Shown in pieces: positions 23,018 to 31,185 of a DNA stretch of 38,747 bases. The notes beneath the pieces are model-generated. The model was not told the origin of the DNA. It did not search any database and worked only from the letters and a program-made list of their open reading frames with translations. The translations under genes and the position numbers were made by a program. Source of the stretch: a virus. The stretch spans positions 1 through 38,747 of IMG/VR virus record IMGVR_UViG_3300033141_003211. One strand, given 5' to 3'. Position 1 is the stretch's first letter, and every line of letters begins with the position of its first letter.

Positions 23018-25191
23018 TCACCAAATCTCCGATAGTATTTGGTCATCGCTGGCAAGACAGAATGTTCAAACAACTTATCGCCGTCCTCGCTTGTCCATAT
23101 GATTCGCAAAGTATCAGGGAACCCCCCGATAATACCTCGCTGTTCTAATTTAGCGTCCAGCAATCGGTCAAAATTAACCTCTGGCATAACAACTTCTGGT
23201 TGGCGCTCACCAAGCAGTGCCAGCGTCGGGCGTGTGAACATCGCACCACCAGCGGCGGCGGTTATCGTGCCCCCGGCAAGACCGCCCTCGGCAAATAATG
23301 TTAACGGTGTTGCGGCGCCCCCTGTTCCCAATGTTGTCAGCAAGGAAATCACTATCTTTTGCGCTGCCAGTTTAACCAACTCTTGCTCAATCGTTTTGAA
23401 TAATGCTTTGAAGGCGTCCCCTATATCCTGCGGTGCCATCAAAATGCGCTCCACAAAGGACTCCAACGGGCTTTGCAAACGCTCCTTAAACTCCGAACCT
23501 ATATCCTGCATTGTCTCTTTTGTGTCCTCGGCAATCTCATCGTTCACCTCTTTTACGGTTTCGGGTAGCAATCCTAATTTCTTTTTGATGTTGTCTATTT
23601 CTCGTTTAACTGCATCCGCAAAATCTTGCTTTTCCACACGACCCCGCAACTCTTCAACGCTAATACCTAACTCGCTTGCTACTTCCGCCATCGCCGCCAT
23701 CCGGGCTATTTCCCCCATAGAGATGCGTTCTACTTCCGATTTAACACCTTCCGCAACGCCCTGTCCTATTTTCTGCCCAGCCTGCAGCCCGGCGGATTTA
23801 AGGTCATCTTTGCTGTCTATAATACCACCATATATAGCTTCTGCCGCCTTTTCGCCTGCTTCCTGCGCTGGTTTAACGATATTCTCCTGAAACGACTCTT
23901 TAACTGCCTCTTTATTGCCTCGGATGATACTAACTATCTCACCTTTGGCGCCAAAAGTATCTTGGAACTGGTTTTTGACGCCATTTGTTATATTCTCCAC
24001 ATCCTCTTTAACCTTATCCCATTGCCCAGTAAAGATATGAACAAATAGACTACCAAAACTTTTAAGAACCGATTTAAGATTTCCAAAAGTATCCACGAAA
24101 AAGTCCCGGAAAACCCCTATCACACGCACCCAGCCACTTATAGAAAGACCAATAACATCACCAAGAAACCGCACCCAGCCGATAAACGATTTAACCGCTC
24201 CGATTACTACAATCATCGTCACCTTAATGACCTTAATTATCGTCTCTTTATGCTTCTGCAACCACTCCAGTGCCGACTGCACCGTCGGAAGGATATAATC
24301 TATCACATTGCTAATCACTACTTTGGCAAAGTCCCCTAACTGTTCCTTAATATCCCCTATCATCGCTTGGAACCGTGCCATCTTCCCGGCGGTTGTATTG
24401 CCCACGGCCTCGGCAAGCCCATCAAAATTCTGCGCCAGAATCTGTGTTATTAACTGCACCCGCTCCATACCTTTCGCCATCTGCAACTGCTTGCGCTGAG
24501 CGTCCGTTAGAACCACACCATATCTGGTCAGCGCACCGGCTCCCATAGTAATAGATTTGCCTACTATCGCTGCAACCTGCTGCAAATCCATATCTTTGCC
24601 AGCCTTTTTGAACGCCGCCGCCATATTCAAGATTTGCGGGGTCAATGTCTGTATTTCTTTGCCGGTCAACCCGAAAGTAGTTAGCATAGCCTGTGCGTGG
24701 ATGACTTGCTCATCGCCATAGCCCGTTAACATCTGCAACGCCGATGCCTGTTCTAATAGTGCTTGTTTGGTCTCTTCGCTGGCGTCCCCTACATTGCGCA
24801 GTCCCTGTTCTAACTTGGCGACTGCTAACTCTTGCTCGTTAGACGCCCGAATAAAGTCCCCCACAGCATTAGTTATACCCCGCACTGCCATATAGGCACC
24901 ACCAATCGCCGCACCAACCGCCGCAAATTTGCCGACCGTAGAACCCAGCGCAGACCCCAATTTGCCAAATAGACCACCGCCTTTGCCGGCAGCCTTGCCT
25001 ACATCCGATACTGACTGCTCTGCCTTACCCGCCTTTTTCCGCAACTCATCTAATTCTTTCTGGAACTGGTCAAAATTTGCCTTCGCAGTGCCGCCGAGTT
25101 TCTCCAACTCGGCAATCATCTGCTGGATTTTATCGGGCAAATTCTTTAGATTTATATCGGCTTCTATGTTTATTTTGCCGACTGTCGCCAT
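23014..25191 (-). CDS. Tail tape measure protein
   Basis: A 725-residue protein that sets tail length and passes into the host membrane at injection. The first 70 residues are coiled coil. A Gly/Ala-rich hydrophobic segment at about 85-110 and a second at about 320-352 are the usual membrane-active parts. The middle has the TAGKMARFQAMIGDIKEQLG block found in many tape measures, and the C-terminal third is helical, then Gly-rich. The length predicts a tail of roughly 110 nm if the usual relation of about 1.5 angstrom per residue holds. It overlaps the frameshift extension of the chaperone by 22 bp. Confidence 0.9.
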   Translation of the reverse strand: MATVGKINIEADINLKNLPDKIQQMIAELEKLGGTAKANFDQFQKELDELRKKAGKAEQSVSDVGKAAGKGGGLFGKLGSALGSTVGKFAAVGAAIGGAYMAVRGITNAVGDFIRASNEQELAVAKLEQGLRNVGDASEETKQALLEQASALQMLTGYGDEQVIHAQAMLTTFGLTGKEIQTLTPQILNMAAAFKKAGKDMDLQQVAAIVGKSITMGAGALTRYGVVLTDAQRKQLQMAKGMERVQLITQILAQNFDGLAEAVGNTTAGKMARFQAMIGDIKEQLGDFAKVVISNVIDYILPTVQSALEWLQKHKETIIKVIKVTMIVVIGAVKSFIGWVRFLGDVIGLSISGWVRVIGVFRDFFVDTFGNLKSVLKSFGSLFVHIFTGQWDKVKEDVENITNGVKNQFQDTFGAKGEIVSIIRGNKEAVKESFQENIVKPAQEAGEKAAEAIYGGIIDSKDDLKSAGLQAGQKIGQGVAEGVKSEVERISMGEIARMAAMAEVASELGISVEELRGRVEKQDFADAVKREIDNIKKKLGLLPETVKEVNDEIAEDTKETMQDIGSEFKERLQSPLESFVERILMAPQDIGDAFKALFKTIEQELVKLAAQKIVISLLTTLGTGGAATPLTLFAEGGLAGGTITAAAGGAMFTRPTLALLGERQPEVVMPEVNFDRLLDAKLEQRGIIGGFPDTLRIIWTSEDGDKLFEHSVLPAMTKYYRRFGE

Positions 25192-25535
25192 TTTGCAAAT
25201 ACCTCTTTTAGTCTGGCTATATACTCATCCTTATTTTGCTTCACCGCTTCGTCAAACGCTTGATATATTGCTGCCTTTTTCGTTTTTGCAAGCGCCTCGC
25301 CATATTTCTCTGCCAGTTTGTTATAGACACGCTGGAATTTTCTATACCCTTCTTTATCCCAGAACTGTATTTGCGTAATCTGGACAAATTCCGCCTTTCT
25401 ATAATGCTTGAGATATAACGCCGTTATAGTCAACGGGGTTTGATAATACGCAACCTGCCAATCCCCTATTTTACCGTCTGTGATTTCGGGGAGATATTCC
25501 CACCAGCGGAACTCTTGATTTCTCGTTGAAGTTTT
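25170..25535 (-). CDS. Tail assembly chaperone, -1 frameshift extension
   Basis: An open frame in the -1 register relative to the chaperone. It continues without a stop from about 25535 to 25170 (about 121 residues). The overlapping part reads EFRWWEYLPEI, which is much more protein-like than the end of the zero frame. There is no ATG with a ribosome site; only a TTG at 25433. Two slip points are possible: GGAAAAAC at 25531-25538, or AAAA directly before the zero-frame TAG at 25466-25468. By analogy with lambda gpG-gpT the fusion would bind the tape measure. The exact slip site is not settled. Confidence 0.6.
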   Translation of the reverse strand, partial: KTSTRNQEFRWWEYLPEITDGKIGDWQVAYYQTPLTITALYLKHYRKAEFVQITQIQFWDKEGYRKFQRVYNKLAEKYGEALAKTKKAAIYQAFDEAVKQNKDEYIARLKEVFAKWRQSAK

Positions 25536-25936
25536 TCCATCGCCTCCTTCATCGCCCCCGAGAATAATAGATGCCCAGTTAAGAACCGCAGATTGTAAGC
25601 GAAAAAATCCACTAACACCTCCTGCATAAAAGATATAGGAAGTCCTTTATACTTGGAAATGTAGTTCTCCAACTCCTTTCTAACCGCTTTCCCTTCCTCT
25701 GGCGTCCAGAACCCCACATAATTCTTGTGAACAAGTGCCACTTCCGCAAAGTCTAAAAATCTTTCCTGTAAAAATAACCCAAGTTTGCCAGCATATTTAG
25801 TAAGTAAAAGGCGTTGAAAGTCCGCTGCAGTATCAACTTGTGCCGCAGTTATTTCGGGAATTCTAAATTTTAGACGCTTTTTCCCGTCAGTTAGAGTATA
25901 GGTCTTATTCAGAATGTCTTGCACATCTTTGTCCAT
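25466..25936 (-). CDS. Tail assembly chaperone (gpG-like)
   Basis: A 156-residue helical protein between the tail tube and tape-measure genes, the standard place for the tail assembly chaperone. The ATG at 25936 has CCGGAGGGCAAT upstream; the ATG 18 bases earlier lacks a site. It should coat the tape measure before tube polymerisation. A minority of ribosomes probably shift -1 near the end to make the longer form. Confidence 0.7.
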   Translation of the reverse strand: MDKDVQDILNKTYTLTDGKKRLKFRIPEITAAQVDTAADFQRLLLTKYAGKLGLFLQERFLDFAEVALVHKNYVGFWTPEEGKAVRKELENYISKYKGLPISFMQEVLVDFFAYNLRFLTGHLLFSGAMKEAMEKLQREIKSSAGGNISPKSQTVK

Positions 25937-25958
25937 ATTGCCCTCCGGTTGCATTTAT

Positions 25959-25981
25959 GGGGGCGGGTTTATCCCGCCCCC
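25959..25981 (-). other. GC-rich hairpin after the tail tube gene
   Basis: GGGGGCGGG and CCCGCCCCC form a perfect 9-bp stem with loop ATAAA, 11 bp below the tail tube stop. The stem is followed by ATAAATG, not a U-run. It likely stabilises the abundant tube mRNA or partly terminates transcription. Confidence 0.6.
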
Positions 25982-25992
25982 CCGTTATGTCA

Positions 25993-26637
25993 TCAAGTCG
26001 TCAATGCACTATCCCAACCAGCAATGCTATACCCTTTGCCCGTTGGCGACAAGTCCGCAGTCTTGCCTGTAATATCCAGCCACAGCGCACTGGCGGGAAC
26101 TACTGTGCCAAGCACGGAATCTGTCCACTCCTCATCCTGCGCAAGCGCCTTCAGGGTAATCTTGATGGTGATAGGCGTTTTGCCGTCCAGCGTCCGGTCG
26201 TAGTGGAATATCAACGATGCTCTTGGAATCCATAGACCGTCGGCAATGTTAACATCAGACAGGTCAGACATATCTGCCATATCGGGCAGGATTATCTGAC
26301 ACTGCACCTCTCTCATATTCACATTTGCCATAATAGCGGGCGGCACATCACCAGTGTAAGACCCTTCTGGCGAGAATATCAATTCTCGCAAATCTGTATC
26401 CTCTATCTGCATCAATTCAGCCATAATAGTCAACTCGTGCTTGTCTATATATTCCCGGATTAACGATATACTATTTGCCGCCTCTATACCGCCGGTCTCT
26501 ATACCCCCAGCAACCTCTACGGACTTAACATACCCCAGATTGATAGGTGCAGTAGCACTATAAGGACGCTCCGTCTGCACTAATATAAACGGATAACCGA
26601 CGGTTGCCTTTGTTCCATCATACGGTGTGAACGCCAT
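25993..26637 (-). CDS. Major tail tube protein (putative)
   Basis: A 214-residue beta-rich protein without Cys-rich or catalytic motifs, placed between the tail terminator and the chaperone. Size, beta content and position fit the subunit that stacks into the tail tube. AAGGGGGTATATA precedes the start. The GC-rich hairpin right after its stop matches the one after the capsid gene, as expected for a highly expressed gene. Sequence motifs alone are not diagnostic. Confidence 0.7.
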   Translation of the reverse strand: MAFTPYDGTKATVGYPFILVQTERPYSATAPINLGYVKSVEVAGGIETGGIEAANSISLIREYIDKHELTIMAELMQIEDTDLRELIFSPEGSYTGDVPPAIMANVNMREVQCQIILPDMADMSDLSDVNIADGLWIPRASLIFHYDRTLDGKTPITIKITLKALAQDEEWTDSVLGTVVPASALWLDITGKTADLSPTGKGYSIAGWDSALTT

Positions 26638-26657
26638 TATATACCCCCTTGTTTAGG

Positions 26658-27116
26658 TTAATATTCTCTCACTCCGCCGACACCGACGAAATTGATTTCC
26701 ACTCCAACACCATAAGGTTTCAAAATTATGTCAATATATTGACTGCCCTCGTAGATTATAGTCCCAACCCCATAGTCTCGGAACCCTTTCCCCAGCAGTC
26801 TATTGATTATTTTCTCCTTCAGTTCAAACACCTCGCCCCGATTGATATTCACATTGCCATATGTATGCACCATCGCTGTGATAGTGAAGTATATTCTCGC
26901 CTCATATACCCGTGGCGTGTTCGCAGGATATTCCCCCGCTTCTTCACGGCGGAAACCTATCACCACCAGCGGGGAATACCGACTGTATGCCTGTTCTATC
27001 TCTTCTATATTGCCGTTGTCTATGATAATATGTTTGGCGAGGTTTCTAACCTCGTCGTCCGCCTCTAACCAGTCTTTAATTGCTCGCAAAAGGTCATTTT
27101 CATTGTTATTCGTCAT
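26658..27116 (-). CDS. Tail terminator-like protein (Mu gp37 / DUF1834-like)
   Basis: A 152-residue protein with the ordering seen in Mu-type tail terminators: an N-terminal helix, a PLVVIGFRREE strand, a YEARIYFTITAMVHTYG strand pair, and a helix with EVFELKEKIINRLLG. It should cap the tail tube and join it to the head. It overlaps the upstream gene by 4 bp. Confidence 0.6.
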   Translation of the reverse strand: MTNNNENDLLRAIKDWLEADDEVRNLAKHIIIDNGNIEEIEQAYSRYSPLVVIGFRREEAGEYPANTPRVYEARIYFTITAMVHTYGNVNINRGEVFELKEKIINRLLGKGFRDYGVGTIIYEGSQYIDIILKPYGVGVEINFVGVGGVREY

Positions 27117-27583
27117 TTGGTTCTCCCGTGTTCAATCCACTCGGCAACGATTTTGCGTATTTTGTCTTCAAATTCCGGCAACACCACCAAGAACGGGCGT
27201 GCAGGTATATGTCTCGCCGGGACACCATACTGGTGATATATACCATATTCCACATTCGTGCCCACCGCAACCTTCAGACGCCCCTCTCTTGCATCGCCTT
27301 TATAGGCAATAGACTGATACAGGCGCCCTGTTCTTATCAATGTCCGTCCCTGCAGATATACCGGCACATTAGCACCACCTTTCTCCACCGTTATGTGCTT
27401 ATATTTGCTTTCCAGCGCCCGTTTTGACGGTTTCCATTTGCGGGGGCGCCCCCCAACCTTGAAATTTTTGTGCGTCTCGTTCACCAGATACATCCCTATT
27501 GCGTGCATTAACGGGATTACTACCCGGGAACGATACATCAACTTGACCAGCCCCGTCAAATCTTGTTCTACCTTGACCGCCAT
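27113..27583 (-). CDS. Virion morphogenesis / tail completion protein (Mu gpG / HK97 gp10-like)
   Basis: A 156-residue protein with the family pattern. A basic FKVGGRPRKWKPSK stretch is at about 41-54. Next come TLIRTGRLYQSI at about 84-95 and VEYGIYHQYG, followed by ARHIPARPFL. These proteins act at the head-tail joining step. Position between the connector and tail terminator agrees. Confidence 0.8.
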   Translation of the reverse strand: MAVKVEQDLTGLVKLMYRSRVVIPLMHAIGMYLVNETHKNFKVGGRPRKWKPSKRALESKYKHITVEKGGANVPVYLQGRTLIRTGRLYQSIAYKGDAREGRLKVAVGTNVEYGIYHQYGVPARHIPARPFLVVLPEFEDKIRKIVAEWIEHGRTK

Positions 27584-27587
27584 TATA

Positions 27588-28025
27588 TCATTCCTCGCTG
27601 TCTATCTCTGGGAACACATCCGGATTAAGGCGCCAGACACTATAATCGGGATCTGTGCGACTATCACTTGCCACAGACGGCGACACGGACGCAAGGCGCC
27701 TTATAGCGTCCTCATACTCCTTTAATATCTTGTTGACCTGCTCCAGATAATCAGATAATCCTTCGGCTCCAGCGCCCCGGAAGGACAGATATATATCTCT
27801 TGCCGATTTTAGCGCCTCCCAACGCCTCGCCATCGTATATATATCACCACTGGACAGGCTATCGGGCAGGTTGAACCTCGCCTTGATTTGGCTGTGCGCC
27901 CCGTCAAGGTAATACTGCGCCTCATCGTAGGTTATGGATGCCGACTCCCGGTCGTCTCCAACAGTCAAGCGCCCATCCAGCAAGCGCAGTTCGGTCTGCA
28001 AATCCTCTATGGTTGCGTATGCCAT
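27588..28025 (-). CDS. Head-tail connector (Mu gp36 / DUF1320-like)
   Basis: A 145-residue protein beginning MAYATIEDLQTELR, with a helical core containing EAQYYLDGAHSQIKARF and a YTMARRWEALKSARDIYL helix. This is the layout of DUF1320-type adaptors that bind beneath the portal. The tail is acidic. A CGGAGGCAAG site precedes the start, just after a strong hairpin. Confidence 0.75.
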   Translation of the reverse strand: MAYATIEDLQTELRLLDGRLTVGDDRESASITYDEAQYYLDGAHSQIKARFNLPDSLSSGDIYTMARRWEALKSARDIYLSFRGAGAEGLSDYLEQVNKILKEYEDAIRRLASVSPSVASDSRTDPDYSVWRLNPDVFPEIDSEE

Positions 28026-28047
28026 CTTGCCTCCGTTTAGGGGTTTT

Positions 28048-28071
28048 GGGGCGGGGCGTTAACCCCGCCCC
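28048..28071 (-). other. GC-rich hairpin after the major capsid gene
   Basis: GGGGCGGGG and CCCCGCCCC form a perfect 9-bp stem with a six-base loop, 14 bp below the capsid stop codon. AAAACCCC follows on the minus strand, so this is not a classical terminator. It probably protects the capsid mRNA 3' end or dampens downstream expression. Confidence 0.6.
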
Positions 28072-28085
28072 ATTATATCAACCCA

Positions 28086-29057
28086 TTACGGGGTCACATC
28101 CAGCACATAGACCGCTTTCGGGCGGAACAGCACCGGCAGACCAACGCTGTGCTCCACAAGGATGGTCTTGCTCTTGGCATCCGTGATGATTTTCTCAGTG
28201 GCAAAGAACCCCGTCACGCCCTCGGCATCGTCATCGTCAATCGGTCCGGGAATCCAGCCCCACCAATCACTATTCCACTCCGGCACGAAGATAACGGTGT
28301 CGTCCGGGATATACTTATTGAACGAACCGGAACTATCTACATAGCCCTTGTCATAGACGACCACCTGCAGCCCCTCAATAGGCGGCAGTGAGCCAGAGAG
28401 CAATTTGCCACCGAACTGATATTTGGCGAGGTTCTGAATGGTGGTGTTCTTCAGGAGCCCCTGCTTGGTGGTGCTGTTCATAATCATATACGCTGGCGAC
28501 AGCCCCGAATTCTGCTCAATCGTTGCCTTGACATCGGCAATATCACCGATAATATCAGTGGACGCAGTATACCACGATGCAGATGCATCCCCAGTATTGA
28601 CGCCGAAATCAATCGTCTCACCACTGGGATAAGACAGTGTCCCGGTGCCAAGCATACCGGCGATAAGGGATTCCCAACCCCGGATAATATATCCGTGCAA
28701 GTCTTTGAGTTCCGCAGCCGCAAAGGTCGCCTTGGTTTCGGCGCTATCCAGACGCCCCAGTCTGCGCAGTTCGTCCCACATCTTGACATCAAGTGCTTTC
28801 ACACGAGACAGATAAACCCACGGGGCGGTTTTGGTCTCACGAGACATCGTCTCCATAGATTCCCACTCGCCCCGCATAACCGGATTAGCCTTATCCCGCC
28901 CGTATTCTATTACATCCCAATATGCGGTTTTTGCCACAAGGGGCGTCTTTTTCGGGATATTCGCCCAGAATATATGCTCCTTCTCGTTGACCGGGAATTT
29001 CTCTATAATTGCGGTTAATGCTGCACTGGTAAGTCCAATAGTGGTTTCTCCTGCCAT
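28086..29057 (-). CDS. Major capsid protein (lambda gpE-like)
   Basis: A 323-residue protein starting MAGETTIGLTSAALTAIIEKF, with a central AELKDLHGYIIRGWESLIAGM helix and a C-terminal AVYVLDVTP ending. Size and pattern fit the gpE branch of the HK97-fold capsids, which lack a long cleaved delta domain because a separate scaffold exists. AAGGAGGATAATA precedes the start. The hairpin after the stop and the decoration gene just upstream support the call. Confidence 0.85.
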   Translation of the reverse strand: MAGETTIGLTSAALTAIIEKFPVNEKEHIFWANIPKKTPLVAKTAYWDVIEYGRDKANPVMRGEWESMETMSRETKTAPWVYLSRVKALDVKMWDELRRLGRLDSAETKATFAAAELKDLHGYIIRGWESLIAGMLGTGTLSYPSGETIDFGVNTGDASASWYTASTDIIGDIADVKATIEQNSGLSPAYMIMNSTTKQGLLKNTTIQNLAKYQFGGKLLSGSLPPIEGLQVVVYDKGYVDSSGSFNKYIPDDTVIFVPEWNSDWWGWIPGPIDDDDAEGVTGFFATEKIITDAKSKTILVEHSVGLPVLFRPKAVYVLDVTP

Positions 29058-29091
29058 TATTATCCTCCTTGTTATCAGTTAATCGTTATTA

Positions 29092-29691
29092 TTATACAAA
29101 CACAATGTGTTTGAGGTCGCCTTTAATACGCCTGTCGGCAGACGGTTCAAGTTTGCTGCCGTCAACCACACCAGCGACCATCACACGAGCAGGATAACTC
29201 GCATTATCACCGGGCACATCTTCAAGCAGAATACCCACACACCAACCGTTAGCGTAGGTATAATCCGCCGTAATATTTTCGGTGTTGTCGGGTGCAGTCC
29301 CAAATACCAGATAATAATACCCAGAGTCGTAGTCTATATAACCCGACACACCAGTTCCCGATAGCATACCGTGTTCGTCATCGGCTATTTCAACCGATTC
29401 TCCTCCCACAGTCGCCGTGATAACCACAGTTCCCGGAACCGCTCGTTTGTTCGCCAAGAACCCTGTAAAGGTCTTGGTGGAGCCGTCACCAGTAGCAAGG
29501 ACTTCATCATCCACATCGGTTGTCGCATATTTGACATAATGGGATTCGTCATAGGCTATGACCGTCCCCGCTTCATACCCATCGCTAACACCGGTTGTGT
29601 AAATTGTGAGTGTATCCTGCACAAGCCCCACATTGGTGTAAATAAATCCCGGGAAAGATTTGCTTGTAGTCTCCAGACTTGCTCTTGCCAT
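29092..29691 (-). CDS. Head decoration protein (lambda gpD-like) with insert
   Basis: A 199-residue protein. The C-terminal part ARVMVAGVVDGSKL, and the beta-strand pattern around YEAGTVIAYD, match lambda gpD-type decoration proteins, which trimerise on the expanded capsid. The usual length is near 110, so the extra 80 residues (about 65-145, Gly/Thr/Tyr-rich) look like an inserted surface domain. GAGGAGGTATAAG precedes the start. The order protease, decoration, capsid is the lambda/Mu-type order. Confidence 0.7.
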   Translation of the reverse strand: MARASLETTSKSFPGFIYTNVGLVQDTLTIYTTGVSDGYEAGTVIAYDESHYVKYATTDVDDEVLATGDGSTKTFTGFLANKRAVPGTVVITATVGGESVEIADDEHGMLSGTGVSGYIDYDSGYYYLVFGTAPDNTENITADYTYANGWCVGILLEDVPGDNASYPARVMVAGVVDGSKLEPSADRRIKGDLKHIVFV

Positions 29692-29722
29692 CTTATACCT
29701 CCTCGTTGTTGTTTGCGGTTAA

Positions 29723-30163
29723 TTAGACTTTACCAACCTTCTCCACCGCCTTATTGATGGCGGCGTTGATGTCCTCATCGTTATCCTTCCTCGGCACTTC
29801 AAATAAGCGCTCCTCCGTAAGGCTATTGTCCACAAGCCCGGCGAGGTCTTTCAGCGCCTCAAACATAATATCGTAGGCGTTGGTCTCCACAGTCTTACCC
29901 TGCTTGCGCTCCAATGTCAGACCTTTAAGGTCGCCATTCTGCTTCAACCGCCACAGGTCATCAAGCGCAAGCATAACAGGTTCACGGAGATAAGGGTAGC
30001 GCTCAAATAGCCTCGCCAGTTCCCGTTCCCTATCCTTTCTCGCCTGTTCGTCAAGCGCCTTGCGTGCCATTTCCAACTCTTTCTTCAAGCGCTCCACTTC
30101 CTCCAGCCGGATTTCGGGCGCCTGCTCTTTGGTGTTGTTAGTATTCTGGGTCTTCTCTGCCAT
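29723..30163 (-). CDS. Nested scaffold protein (internal start)
   Basis: Within the protease gene, ATG 30163 is preceded by GAAGGAGGGAATT (30168-30176), one of the strongest ribosome sites in the genome. In-frame translation gives a 146-residue coiled-coil protein (MAEKTQNTNN...). This mirrors lambda, where scaffold Nu3 is made from an internal start inside protease gene C. Separate expression is inferred from the site. Confidence 0.65.
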   Translation of the reverse strand: MAEKTQNTNNTKEQAPEIRLEEVERLKKELEMARKALDEQARKDRERELARLFERYPYLREPVMLALDDLWRLKQNGDLKGLTLERKQGKTVETNAYDIMFEALKDLAGLVDNSLTEERLFEVPRKDNDEDINAAINKAVEKVGKV

Positions 30164-31102
30164 AATTCCCTCCTTCTGGGTGTTTTCCTTGCTATTTTGG
30201 GGCGCTGTCTTCTCCTTTCCGCCGAACAGCGCCTTGATGTCGTTATACCATCGCTCCAGCGACATCATCAAGCGCTCAAATCCCCCCTGATTGACCAGCC
30301 TTGGCGAAGTGGTCAGGGCGAGGTGGTCAATATACGGCGCCGGTATCTGCACATCCAAACCCACATAATCATCGGCAGGTATGCCTATTGACCCGCCCGT
30401 GATTTCCTCACGGTCAATCTTGCCGACCACTTCCGGGTTGCCGATATATATATCAGCATACACAGCCCCGTCGGCTTCACGATGCACATCGTAGATATAG
30501 CCCACCGCTCCAGTCGTCTCCTGCGCAGTCGTCATCGGATGCGAAGATGCCCAAGTATCGGACGGCATAACAACCGGGGGTTTGCGCCCTGCCTCTATCA
30601 TCGCTTTGGTGTTGGCTATAATGCGATTGATATAATCCTCGTCAATCTCCAGCGTTTGGTCGTCATATTTGTAGGTTCCGGGCGGCGGCAAAACCTTAAT
30701 GCGGTATTTTCCCCCCTCGGAAAGCCCCTGCACATCCTCACGGGCAAAAGATAACGACATCTGCAACTTCTCTTTGGCGAGGTCTAATAATTGCCTCGCC
30801 GCATCGGCAATATCGGGTTGCGGCGTTGCACCTCTGCCACCACTTGCCGCAGATATACACGCACGCAGACCGGCAATATAGACCTCATCGCCGATGGCGA
30901 ACGGATAACCCCAAGTCCCCTTGTTGTTAGGGTCGCCGTCTGGATTGACCGCAAGGAATCTATATTGGCAATACTCCGCCACATTATCACTCGGCACCGC
31001 AGCAACGGCTTTATTACCGTCCCACTGCCCAGTATTTATCTTGCCCGCTGCAATCTGCTTCTTTGCCCAACTCACCGCTCTACTGTTAAGTTTCCACGCC
31101 AT
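29723..31102 (-). CDS. Capsid maturation protease with C-terminal scaffold (Mu gpI-like)
   Basis: A 459-residue protein. The region about 110-270 has the beta-rich pattern of phage capsid proteases related to Mu gpI, including a likely catalytic Ser near GGSIG (about 237-241), and a HLALTTSPRLV block. Residues about 295-325 are a Gln/Asn/Lys linker. Residues from about 314 form the coiled coil typical of scaffolds. The protein would build the procapsid and then process it. AGGGGGTTGATATG marks the start. The protease assignment rests on order and pattern, not on a full motif set. Confidence 0.7.
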   Translation of the reverse strand: MAWKLNSRAVSWAKKQIAAGKINTGQWDGNKAVAAVPSDNVAEYCQYRFLAVNPDGDPNNKGTWGYPFAIGDEVYIAGLRACISAASGGRGATPQPDIADAARQLLDLAKEKLQMSLSFAREDVQGLSEGGKYRIKVLPPPGTYKYDDQTLEIDEDYINRIIANTKAMIEAGRKPPVVMPSDTWASSHPMTTAQETTGAVGYIYDVHREADGAVYADIYIGNPEVVGKIDREEITGGSIGIPADDYVGLDVQIPAPYIDHLALTTSPRLVNQGGFERLMMSLERWYNDIKALFGGKEKTAPQNSKENTQKEGIMAEKTQNTNNTKEQAPEIRLEEVERLKKELEMARKALDEQARKDRERELARLFERYPYLREPVMLALDDLWRLKQNGDLKGLTLERKQGKTVETNAYDIMFEALKDLAGLVDNSLTEERLFEVPRKDNDEDINAAINKAVEKVGKV

Positions 31103-31185
31103 ATCAACCCCCTATTTTGACATTTTCTCTCCGACTTTGTAAACTATTTCACAGGGTTTCTACCCGTTTTGTTATCATATTTTCG

